From positions 26,493,100 through 26,557,099 of the forward strand of contig NC_065554.1 of NCBI RefSeq assembly GCF_022605725.1: a stretch of DNA of 64,000 bases. The letters are read 5' to 3'. Within the stretch, counting starts at the first letter, position 1, and each line of letters begins with the position of its first letter. Made by a program: the position numbers and the translations under genes. Source of the stretch: Anthonomus grandis grandis. Its lineage: Eukaryota; Arthropoda; Insecta; Coleoptera; Curculionidae. The notes under the pieces are model-generated. The model worked only from the letters and a program-made list of their open reading frames with translations. It had not been told where the DNA came from and made no database searches. Shown piece by piece: positions 45,380-55,769 of this stretch.

Positions 45380-46210
45380 TTTTATAAGCGCCTGGACTAA
45401 AATTTTTATTTTATATACTTCAATACAATATACTAGAGATTTATTGTGGGTATTTTAGTATAATTATCATTTTATGATTACTTATTATCTACTTTAAATA
45501 AAATTGTAACTTTCAAGCCTTTGCATAAATTCAGTTTTATGTCATAAGAGCCTTGACTATAACATCTCTATTTGCCCTTTCACTTTAGCCATCATATATT
45601 AAAGTGAAAAACCTAAAAGAGATTTTAGTCCAAGTGCATGATTTTGTAAATAAATGTTTTCAAATATTCACTTAAGATAAACCTGTCATATCCAAACCTT
45701 TGAAAAATATCTACTTTGAAAAAATTCTGGCTTCTAAGCCTTTGAATAAATTCAGATTTACGTCATAACAGCCTGTACTATAATGTCTTTAATACTCGCC
45801 GTCTTACTTTAATTTACATATAGTAGAGTGAGAAATCTGAAAGACATTTAAGTCCAAATGCATTGATAAATTATCGTTTTGTCAATAACATTTTTTAATA
45901 AATAAATAGTCATCTATCTTAAGTAAAGTTTGAATTTTTAAGTCTTTGAAAAAATTTAGATTGCCGACATAAGAGCTTGGACTATAACGTCTGTTCTATT
46001 TAGCTTCTCACTTTAATCCACCTATAATAGAGTAAGAAACTTAAAAGAGCTCCTTCGTTAATTTTTTGTCTTATTCTAGTAGCTTAGCTTAGTCCTTTGA
46101 ACTAGACCAACAGAACTACTAAGTTAGTAGAATGAGACAAAAAGTAAATGCCGGCGTTGCCAACTCTTCTGACTTTATGCTGAATTTATCCACCTAATTA
46201 TGCACCTAAA
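45380..46210 (-). repeat. Inverted arm of the CCTGGACTA array
   Basis: From about 45380 the units run in the opposite direction: GAGATTTTAGTCCAAGTGCA near 45619, ATTTAAGTCCAAATGCAT near 45852, and GTCTTATTCTAGTAGCTTAG near 46067, the reverse complement of the variant marker in the left arm. With 42.44-45.14 kb this makes a large inverted repeat around a ~240 bp degenerate centre. Confidence 0.82.
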
Positions 46211-47879
46211 CCAAAAGGGAGTAAGTTTATTATATTGTATTAGGGTTGAACCCTTACAACTGTTTCCCTTATTCTTTTTAATTTGTATTGGGAATATTGT
46301 TTAGTGCACATAGTCCGGGCGTTAATGTTATTTTAAAGTAATACATTTTTGGTGATTCTTTTTGGGAATTTTCGGGGTAGACATTAAGGGCTTTTAACCT
46401 TATCCAGCTTCCTCCTTAAGAGCCTTATTTAATTCAGTTTTAGGTCAAATGCTTAAAAATACTTTTTCTCAATTTCCATAGACTTTACAATCATTGGAAG
46501 CACGCCAAATAGATGCAACGAAGATGCCGCAACGCCCGATAGAAAAAAATCACTTAAGTGAGATTCAGTGTTTACGATTTTTATTTCTAGGCAACATGGC
46601 GCAGTAATTGCGTATAGTGGTTTTATCGAATTGCCCTCCTCGCGCTTTTATTTATTTGATTAGCATTATTAGAAAACGTTCGAGGGATCTAAGAATCATT
46701 ATTTCGGGGTGCCATATAATTAAGTCTCTTGGGAATCACCTCGATTGATTAGAAATTAATTGCTGTGATATAGCAATCGGGGAATGAGTTTGATATAAAT
46801 AGATGGGAAAAACATAAATTTAAAAAAAATATTTAAGAAAAATGGCACGTGTCTAATTCATACAAGCTCTCGCATCCATCTTGCCACAAAAAGCCGTTTG
46901 TAAAATTCAGCCGAAAAAATAAAAAACCGTCAGCGACAATGACAAACGACCGTTCGAGACATATTTACACTCGTTTCTTCTGAAAAATAGAATCGTCGTC
47001 GTCGTATAGTTTTATAATTGTCGACAGAGCGGAAAAATGATCGTTGGAGCGTACATTTTCGGTGAAAAAGGCGTTTCGAACGATTAGTAGAGCGGCGAGC
47101 ACTTGAATCCAGACATTTTCGTCGGGGGGACATAAATATATCTGCCGGTGACAAATACAATTGGGGTGAAAACGCGATCTTTTTTCACGCTTGTCCCCGA
47201 CCATACAGCCCAGATTTTTCCAGTTTCGGATTTATTGGGTTCAAGCGAGAGGAATTTTTTGGCAGCGCCGCTTGGCAGCCCGGATAAGATATTACTGAAT
47301 TTCTTTTTTTCTTTTTGTACCTTGTTGAAGTCAGTTTTATATTTAGTGAAAAGCTCAGCAACATTTTTTTTGGAAATAAAATAGCAGTTTTTCTTTTTTA
47401 TGAGTGAAGAAACCGAGATAATTATTCAGCTAAATGCATGCATAACTTAATAAGATGTGAATACCATTATTAAAACCAAAGTCAGTGATAATAAATAAAA
47501 ATAGGCTTTGAAGAATTTTCAACTGAGAGGCTGGTGTCCTCTCATGCCTCTCATTGCTCTTAAATTTTAGAAACAATTAGTTTTTAGAAGAAAATATATC
47601 ATTAGATGAAACTCTCTTCTACAAAGTTTCCTTAACGTCTAAAATAATTAAATGAAAAATTTCGTAGATATCAGGACTTATAGGCTAAGAATGAAATTTC
47701 ACCTTGAAGCACATGGCTCCAAGAAAAGTAGATTGTCTTAAAACTACTGAACACAAATTAATAAAACATACAATGTTGGATTAAGGAAGCTCAGCTCTAC
47801 AAAGTTTTCTTAATGTCCGAAATAATTAATTGTACCTTCCAGTCTAGAAATGATAATTTACCTTGAAACTCATTTAAAA
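46211..47879. other. No gene recognised; GC-richer unique block at 46.48-47.28 kb
   Basis: 46480-47280 has clear CpG content (for example CGACAGAGCGGAAAAATGAT near 47021) and overlapping short frames on both strands, none with a domain. 47540-47880 holds two related segments around CTCTACAAAGTTT(C/T)CTTAA(C/T)GTC (47620 and 47796), pointing to a local duplication. Confidence 0.4.
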
Positions 47880-48117
47880 AATTAAAATTATTATGAATTC
47901 CAGGCAGTTGAAGTCTTTCCTGATTTATTTCAACTGCCTGGACAAATAATAGGTTCATTGAGGTCATTTTTTCAATTGTCTGGAAAATTGTTCCAAAATT
48001 ACAATAATTATAACTTAGCCAAGCAGTTGTAAAATTGGCCTTAACAGACCTCAATTATCTCTTCAAATGATCAAAAAAAAAATATATGTTCAACAATTTG
48101 TCCAGGCAGTTGAAAGA
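47880..48117. repeat. CAGGCAGTTGAA unit flanking the 366-bp satellite (left)
   Basis: This contains TTCCAGGCAGTTGAAG facing TTCAACTGCCTGGACAAATA, then CCTCAATTATCTCTTCAAAT and AACAATTTGTCCAGGCAGTT. The last two phrases recur in order at 49990-50060, on the other side of the satellite, as if the satellite lies inside a duplicated unit. Confidence 0.8.
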
Positions 48118-49900
48118 AATCATATTCAATTCAAAAGTTTTGGAGGTCGATATCTTGGCTTCTATAAGCACTATCTGGAAAATGTCAACGGTTCTGTCTT
48201 AGTTTTGTCCTTCCAAATCCTATAAGACCATACGCAAAATTGTAGCGTACCTACAAGCATTTTTAAAGCCAATTTTTGTGCTCAAAATCGAGGTCAAAAA
48301 ATGAGTTTTTCCGAATTTTCCAAGTGCTCTCATTTCCTTAATTCTGCTCGAATCCCGTTATAACCCGGTGTTTTTGTAATGTAGATGATTGGAGGAAAAC
48401 GCTGGTATAGTTAATTTGATTTTGAAAAAAATCAATTTTTTAACCGAATTTTTACCCGAAAATGAAAAATCCCAAATTTTGGAAGTCAATATCTCGGCTT
48501 CTATGGGCACTATTGGAATAATTTCAACGGTTTTAACTTAGTTTCATCCTTCTTAATTCAAGGAATTCATCCGCAAGGTCGTAGCTTTTCTATTAGCCCA
48601 GATATCGCATTTTTAGAGCCCATTTTTGGGCTCAAAAACAAGGTCGAAAAACGAGTTTTTTCGAATTTTCAAAGTGCTCTCATTCCCTTAGTTCTGCTCG
48701 AATCCCGTTATAACCCAGTGTTTTTGTAATGTAGATGATGGGAGGAAAACGCTGGTATAGTTAATTTGATTTCGAAAAAAATCAATTTTTGGTGAAAAAA
48801 TTCGATACGGGGGGGTATACCCGAAAAATGAAAAATCCGAAACTTTGGAGGTTGATATCTCGGCTTCTATGGGCACTATTGAAATAATTTCAACGGTTTT
48901 AACATAGTTTCATCCTTCCAAATCCAAGGAGATCATCTGCAAGGTCGTGGTTTTTCTATTAGCCGAGATATCGCATTTTTAGAGCCCTTTTTTGGGCTCA
49001 AAAACGAGTTACAAAAATTAGTATTTTCGAATTTTCAAAGTGCTCTCATTTTCTTAGTTCTGCACGAATCCCGTTAAAACCCGGTGTTTTTATAATGTAG
49101 ATGATGGGAGGAAAACGCTGGTATAGTTAGTTCGATTTTGAAAAAAATCAATTTTTGGTGAAAAAATTCGATACGAGGGGTATACCCGAAAAATGAAATA
49201 TTTTCAAACTTTGGAGGTCGATATCTCGGCTTCTATGGGCACTATTGGAATAATTCCAACGGTTTTAACATAGTTTCATCCTTCCAAATCCAAGGAGATC
49301 ATCCGCAAGGTCGTAGCTTTTCTATTAGCCGAGATATCGCATTTTCAGAGCCCACTCTTGGGCTCAAAAACGAGGTCGAAAAATGAGTTTTTCCGAATTT
49401 TCAAAGTGCTCTCATTTTCTTAGTTTTGCTCGAATCCCGTTATAACCCGGTGTTTTTGTAATGTAGATGATGAGAGGACAACGCTGGTATAGTTAGTTTG
49501 ATTTTGAACAAAATCAATTTTTGGTGAAAAAATTCGATACACAGGGTATACCCGAAAAATGAAAAATCCCAAACTTTGGAAGTCGATATCTCGGCTTCTA
49601 TGGGCACTATTGGAATAATTTCAACGGTTTTAACTTAGTTTTATCCTTCCAAATCCAAGAAGATCATTCGCAAGGTCATACCTTTTCTATTAGCTGAGAT
49701 ATCGCATTTTTAGAGCCCATTCTTGGGCTCAAAAACGAGGTCGAAAAATGAGTTTTTCCGAATTTTCGAAGTGGTCTCATTCCCTTAGTTCTGCTCGAAT
49801 CCCGTTATTACCCGTTTTCGGAATGCAGGTGATGGGAAGAATCCGCTTCGAAGTTCCATTTTCGAAAAAAAAATCAATTTTTTATTTTGATATCGAATAA
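48118..49900 (+). repeat. ~366-bp tandem satellite, five copies
   Basis: The marker GGCTTCTAT(A/G)(A/G)GCACTAT occurs at about 48157, 48496, 48862, 49228 and 49592, spacings of 339, 366, 366 and 364 bp. Each unit also carries AATTTCAACGGTTTTAAC, TCATCCTTCCAAATCCAAGG, TAGCCGAGATATCGCATTTT, AGTGCTCTCATT, CTCGAATCCCGTTATAACCC and GAGGAAAACGCTGGTATAG. The inner copies are highly similar, the first and last more diverged. It is less AT-rich than the surrounding arrays. There is no coding potential apart from repeat-derived frames. Confidence 0.93.
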
Positions 49901-50026
49901 AAAATTGACGATATCGAATTTTTTCAATAAAGTGCATTTAGCTTTAAAATTTCAACTCTTCCAGGCAGTTGAAAAAATGACAACGCACCTCAATTATCTC
50001 TTCAAATTATTAAAAAAAAAGACTAA

Positions 50027-51338
50027 GGGGGTATGTTTAACAATTTGTCCAGGTAGTTGAAAGAAATCAATAGAGACTTCAACTGCCTGTAAAGTTTGAT
50101 AAAATGAGTTATTTTAAGTTGCAAAAATGATCTTAACTGACCTTATATATCCCCTTAAGCTGATCAAATAAAAAGTCTCTTTTGATTTCTTTCAACTGCC
50201 TGGACAAACTTTAAAAATTACCCTATTAGTCTTTTTGTTTTGATTAGGTTAAGGCAATAATTTAGGACTTTCGAGGTCTTTTTAAATGCCTAGATAAATT
50301 GTAAGAATTGTTTGGTTAGTTTTTTTTTCTCTAATCAGCTAAAGCAATAATTCAGGTCCATTGTGGTCATTTTTTCAACTGCCTGGAAAAATTGACAAAA
50401 ATTATAATAATATTGTTTTAGCTTAATTAAAAAAAAAAGACTAAGAGGGATAATTTTAAAATTTGTCCAGACTGTCAAAAATGCCTGAAAAATTATAACT
50501 GAAGAAAATTATTTGTTTCTTTCCGAATTATATTTAATTCATCTTTAGGGGCTTGAAGTTGTAGTTTTTTTGCGTTAAATGAAAATAGCATATAATACAA
50601 GGATAAAAATCTACATATCGCAAATTTACAACAAAAAGTCTGGTTAGGTACAGAAGGAAAAATAACTAAAATTAAATATAAGGGGGTATGTTTAACAATT
50701 TGTCCAGGTAGTTGAAAGAAATCAAGAGAGACTTCAACTGCCTGTAAAATTTGATAAAATGATAATTATTTTAAGTTGCAAAAATGATCTCAACTGACCT
50801 TATATATCCCCTTAAGCTGATCAAATAAAAAGTCGCTTTTGATTTCTTTCAACTGCCTGGACAAACTTTAAAAATTACCCTATTAGTCTTTTTGTTTTGA
50901 TTAGGTTAAGGCGATAATTTAGAACTTACGAGATCTTTTTAAATGCCTAGATAAATTGTAAGAATTGTTTGGTTAGTTTTTTTTTCTCTAATCAGCTGAA
51001 GCAATAATTCAGGTCCATTGTGGTCATTTTTTCAACTGCCTGGAAAAATTGACAAAAATTATAATAATATTGCTTTAACTTAATCAAAAAAAAAAAAATG
51101 AGGATAATTTTTAAATTTGTCCATATTGTCAAAAATGCCTGAAAATTATAACTGAAGAAAATTATTTGTTTCTTTCCGAATTATATTTAATTCATCTTTA
51201 GGGCCTCGAAGTTGTAGTTTTTTTGCGTTAAATGAAAATAGCATATAATACAAGGATAAAAATCTACATATCGCAAATTTACAACAAAAAGTCTGGTTAC
51301 GTACAGAAGGAAAAATAACTAAAATTAAATATAATTTA
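50027..51338 (+). repeat. 657-bp tandem duplication carrying the CAGGCAGTTGA-type dyad
   Basis: Copy 1 (50027-50683) and copy 2 (50684-51338) both begin GGGGGTATGTTTAACAATTT and end AACTAAAATTAAATATAA. They keep the same internal order, including GTCCAGGTAGTTGAAAGAAA, ACTTCAACTGCCTGTAAA, TTTCAACTGCCTGGACAAAC and TTTTCAACTGCCTGGAAAAA. Differences are scattered single bases and small indels, so the duplication is recent relative to the other arrays. Confidence 0.92.
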
Positions 51339-53171
51339 AAAAGCTGGTAGACTAGAAAATTCAGTAATAAAGGGTCATTAATTTATAAGAAAAAAAAGTT
51401 TTCTCATGAAATTATCAAAATAAAAAATGTCAGAAGCTCATCTATTTATTTTTCTTGGTGTTTTAAGTATTTTATTGACCCTTTCAGGCTCATTGAAAAA
51501 AAACCAAAAATAATTTTAATTAAGAGAGTTTCCAATTTTGAAGTGGAATCTATAAAGGAATTCAATCTTATATTTAAAATAAAAAATTGGCTTTTTAATG
51601 TAATGTAATGTAATTTGTAATGTATATTGAACATCTGCCTTTAGGTGTTAATGGGAAAATTTTGTCCAGAGAAGTTGGGTTTACAATGACACTAAGTGTA
51701 ATTATAAAAATGAAATCATGATATTAATTAAGAATTTTTATATTCATCACATAGTACATGTTGAAACAACTAAGACAAAAATTTAATTACTTGCGATTTA
51801 TCGATTTATTGCTACAGACCCTGATATATCTTTGGAATCTTTGAGTGAGCGACTTAACCATCTTTACCAGTATTTACTTTTTACGGGAGACATAAATATA
51901 TATTTAATAATAGGCTCAAATACAGAACTGCATATTTAAATATTTTGAGCAAATATTTATTTCATTGATAACATTTTGTAATAAAAAGGTCCACCCGAGT
52001 TAAATGAATTTAAAAAGTTTTATAGACCATACATTTGTGAAAATTATGGAAGACATATAATATTTCAATTTCTATTAAAGATTGTACATTTAATCCCCTT
52101 GATCCAAATAATAATAATTAAAACACAAATAAAATAAATTTCTCATATGTAAACACACTATATATCCCGAAGCCATTTCATATTCCCAATTAGTACAACG
52201 ACCTTTCGGGCAACAGGAACATTGTTTAACCATCTGCAATTAAAATAATTGTTTTTAAAATAACACATGCCCTACAATTACTACACGCTTCATTTGACCG
52301 GCTTTTAAATTCATTAGGGCCTTTTCGAAATATCATATTTACTAAACGATGGTACGCATGTGGGCGAACCAATGGGGGCGTTAATATTTTTTTTCATTAC
52401 ACCTTAGCGTTAAAAAAATAGCTTTGAAGCCACACTTCCTTTTAGTTTAATCTAATAGGCATTTTTTTTGGCCAAATTAACAAAAAAAAACCATCTGACA
52501 TTCGAGACATATTACCTTGATAAGGGCAAAAGTTATTAATTAATTAGCGCGGATGTTTTTCTGATAATTTGCCAGTTAACAAGGGTCTGACAATTCCCGA
52601 TGGTTTTTGAATGAGGTTTAATGGCTTACTTGGGTCTTCGGGAATATGTTTTAATGAGGCAATGAGGTGGAAATGACACGAGATCGCTAGAAGGGGGTTA
52701 CTTGCTGCAAAAAGTTTTATTTGATACACTTGAATAAAACATCATAGAGGATGAAACATTGATTGAGTTTTTTCGACGCCAACTTAATGATTTTAAAATC
52801 GTTCTTATACTCTAAAAACGCAACAGGAAAAACGAGAAAAGTGAAAATCCGAGCCAGACGAAAAAAAAGGGAGCCAAGGGACCGTTTTAATGATTATTAA
52901 AGGGAAAATTACAGACATCTGAGAGCGCGAGTATTTAGCCAATTTTACAGACGAAGGAATTCGACGTGTTTTAGTCCTATTATTTCGGACTACGAAGGAA
53001 AAGGGGGGAAAAAAAGGTAGTTAGAGGGATTATGTCAGATATAATGGGAGAGCTTTCAGTTGTGCCTCTTTATCTCTATCCGAAATAAGCACTCCCGGAG
53101 TTTTACTGACATTGCTAGACTGTTTTTTGAAATATAAAGTAATTTTATTAAATAATTGTGATATTGCTTTT
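51339..53171. other. No gene recognised; unique block at 52.2-53.1 kb
   Basis: 51340-52190 is AT-rich. 52190-53060 is unique, more mixed in composition and could be conserved non-coding sequence. A short TAATG iteration (TAATGTAATGTAATTTGTAATG) lies at about 51598. No frame with a domain. Confidence 0.4.
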
Positions 53172-53190
53172 TGGCGCCCAACATGCGGGT
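53172..53190 (+). other. LTR-retrotransposon primer-binding-site-like motif 1
   Basis: TGGCGCCCAACATGCGGGT resembles the tRNA-Lys primer-binding site used by many LTR elements (TGGCGCCCAACGTGGG form). It follows an AT-rich stretch with AATTTTATTAAATAATTG, as at the end of an LTR. No open pol reading frame is next to it. Confidence 0.4.
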
Positions 53191-53353
53191 GAAATTACCT
53201 TTTAACTTGAAATTAAGTGAAACAAAGGTATAAAAATTATGTTTTTTTTATTTGTGTTATTAACTAAATGTTACCGATAATTTTTTAGGTTTATTTTCAG
53301 TAACAAAGCAAAAATATATTGTCAAGATTAAGTCGATCAATACATATAGATTT

Positions 53354-53371
53354 GGGCGCCCAACATGTGGG
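53354..53371 (+). other. Primer-binding-site-like motif 2 with TGGGCGCCCA palindrome
   Basis: GGGCGCCCAACATGTGGG is preceded by ACATATAGATTT. The same 5' flank and motif recur at 54840-54868, so the two are copies of one repeat. Confidence 0.45.
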
Positions 53372-53479
53372 TCAAATTTAGGATGAAAAGTTAGAATAAT
53401 AATGTAAATCTTGTATTTAAAGTGGACTATTTTGGCATAATTTATGTTCATTACATGCAAATTTTGTCTGAAAATAATT

Positions 53480-54340
53480 AAACATACGGCCAAGCTTACG
53501 ACAAAACAAATTACCACGTGCTTTGATAACTGGAAGCCCTTTGACCAATTTTTGTTGACCACTGTTTCAATTCAAACTAAACAAGTTTTCACAAATCATA
53601 TGCATATTCTTCACCTGATGTTCTAGTTCATCTCATAATAATTCTATGGGATTGACGTCAGGGAGTTTCCGAGGTGAATTTATGTTCTTGATCACATCTT
53701 TCTCTTCCTTGAACCGGTAGTTAATGTATACATGAGATGTGTGCTTGGGAACATTGTATTGCATTAAAGAATATTGTGATTTTTGCCAGATTTCCAACAC
53801 CATCATAGCTAAAATATCCCCAGGGCATCACAGAGCCTCTTCTACATTTAACTGTTGACGCAACATACCGCAAATCTTTATTTCGATGAACACACTAATC
53901 CAAAAATATCGAATTTTGATTCATCGGTTCATAACATATATTTTCATAGAGACCAATCTTTATATTTTCCAGTAAACAATCATCTTTTTTGCTTGTTTTG
54001 TAGACGTAGAAGTGGAACCAGACCAATTTCAAGATTTTAAATGAGAAAAAAGAACACGAGCCAGTTGGTGGGTTGGAAACTCAAATATATAGGATTTTCC
54101 TTATCTGAAAGTGAGGGAATAAGGCTTGATTTTTTTTCTATATACCCTTTAGAGGCATTAAAAATACTCTAGAATTCTCCTGTAAAGCATTTTTCGATTT
54201 GATAGACCCTTATTCCATCAGAGTGGTTTCTATGGCATTTAAACCCGGAATCCAACTAGATGACTTAACTGATTTTGCCAGTTTTCGGATTTCTATTTTT
54301 AAGTCTGTCCATCAACGGCAATACGTTCTTCTGCAAGTGG
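53480..54340 (-). mobile_element. Tc1-like transposase relic
   Basis: The minus strand reads, with frameshifts, DESKFDIFG (about 53930-53900), GSVMPWGYFSYDGVGNLAKI (about 53835-53780), QYNVPKHTSHVYINYRFKEE (about 53762-53705) and LPDVNPIELL followed by DELEHQV (about 53670-53620). These correspond to WSDESKF, GSVMVWGCFSxxGVG, QQDNDPKHTS and WPSQSPDLNPIENLWDELDRRV of Tc1-family DDE transposases. The second and third catalytic Asp residues sit in degraded motifs. Weakly similar N-terminal sequence may reach 54340. No terminal repeats were found. Dead copy. Confidence 0.82.
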
Positions 54341-54355
54341 TCTTAACTTATTTCA

Positions 54356-54426
54356 AGCAGTTGAGTGCATTTTATTAGCGGATGTAGAATACGTAGTGCA
54401 TCAAACTCCAATTCAACTGCCTGGAA
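54356..54426. repeat. Isolated CAGGCAGTTGA-type dyad
   Basis: TTTCAAGCAGTTGAG (from about 54353) faces TTCAACTGCCTGGAAT (to about 54426) across about 45 bp. It is a single hairpin unit of the array motif outside any array. Confidence 0.6.
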
Positions 54427-54654
54427 TAATATTTTTATCTCTTCTCATGTAAGATTTGAGTTATTAAGACTTGAGTTATTATGAAAAGGTTTAAAAAAAA
54501 ACATTTTTGAATATTCATGTAGCAACAATGCGCAAATACCTTAACACTTCTTTGGCATTAGGCCTACGATGACATATAGCATAGTTGAAGAATGCAAAAT
54601 TACCCAAAAGAGGCTGTTCAATTTCTCAATATGATCAATAGTTTATGAGTAATG

Positions 54655-54740
54655 ACCATTTAAATTTGGTTACGTCAGTAAATCTTTACTGGATCTAGCT
54701 CTGAGTTTTCGGTCCATAACTGTTGATCTACTCAGGTTAG
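54655..54740 (+). repeat. Dispersed repeat family R1, distant copy
   Basis: TTACGTCAGTAAATC, then TCTGAGTTTTCGGTCCATAA, TGTTGATCTACTCAGG and TTAGAA follow the block order of the copies at 10-15 kb. Confidence 0.5.
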
Positions 54741-54851
54741 AATTCCATTCATTTTTTCCTAATTATCAAATTAATTTTATTAAAAATTTTTAGTAATTAA
54801 ACGAAAATATAATATCAAGTATCTCAATAATCTCAATCTTCATATAGATTT

Positions 54852-54868
54852 GGGCGCCCAACATGTGG
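54852..54868 (+). other. Primer-binding-site-like motif 3 with TGGGCGCCCA palindrome
   Basis: GGGCGCCCAACATGTGG after CATATAGATT is the same repeat as at 53342-53371, about 1.5 kb away, with the Tc1 relic in between. The adjoining 70-codon frame (54873-55085) ends before a good GTGAGT splice donor but matches no family I recognise. Confidence 0.45.
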
Positions 54869-55769
54869 ATCAATGGAATACAAAAGTCCAAAACTTAAAG
54901 CACAAAAATTGAATGTGACTTGTAAGACATACAAAACTTATCAGAACCTCAATTATCCAGGATTCGTGGTCCTCCCTCATACTCAACACGCTGAGCGGAT
55001 ATGTCCAAGCGGACTCAAAAGAGCCCCACTAAATGGAATTTTAATTGAACCACGACAAATTGCCCCTCTGTATATATGTGAGTAATTATTCATTTCGCCA
55101 TAAACATATGCGCGTATCACTGAAATTGTACGGAAATCCAGTTAAAATATCATTAAATCCTTTAATGGCTGCGAAATTGGCATTTTAGTTTTAAATTTGC
55201 CTCGAAATTGTCGGTACATGCGGTTTAAAAAAATATAAATAAAAGAAGCTGTCAACTGCTTTATGGCATTTTTAAATAGACATTACGTAAAGTCATGTAA
55301 TTTGTTGGTAAATATTTAAGGATTTCTGGGAATGTCCGATACGAATTTACCGTGTAATTATCTAATTAGGGGTAATTATTGACGGCAATAGTAGTGCAAG
55401 AGAATTTAATTATATACTTAATAAAGTAAACAGTCCTGGGGTAATTATAGAAGCAGATAATATTAAATTTTATTAATTATCTTTAATTTGATTCGTGGTT
55501 AGAAACAGACATATTATATCGGATTTAAAAATGTGAAATGCATATTTTAGTGCATTAGATGTGGATTTTTTACGTTAAGTGAATACATATGAAATGAAGC
55601 CATTGGACACCTATTTTATCATTTTGTACAAAATATAATGGTGTCCATACTAAGCAGAGGAGAGGAATTCTAGGTTAAGCAAAGTTATCTTTCTATTCAA
55701 AATAAAAGGCAAAACATTTTTCTCTTGAACATCATCATCATTAAATGCCTCCATGACTAAGAGAGATGA
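54869..55769. other. No gene recognised
   Basis: 54950-55080 is less AT-rich and reads between an AG (TTATCCAG, 54953-54960) and a good GTGAGT donor (from 55078). The product (for example FVVLPHTQHAERICPSGLKR) is not recognised and its phase does not fit the unc-5 Ig exon. The rest is AT-rich. Confidence 0.35.

Noticed and set aside
54873..55085. 70-codon frame ending before a good GTGAGT donor, considered as the next unc-5 exon
   Set aside because: The product has no Ig, TSP1 or other recognisable UNC-5 sequence. Joining the available acceptors to the Ig exon's split codon gives an immediate stop or an unrelated frame.
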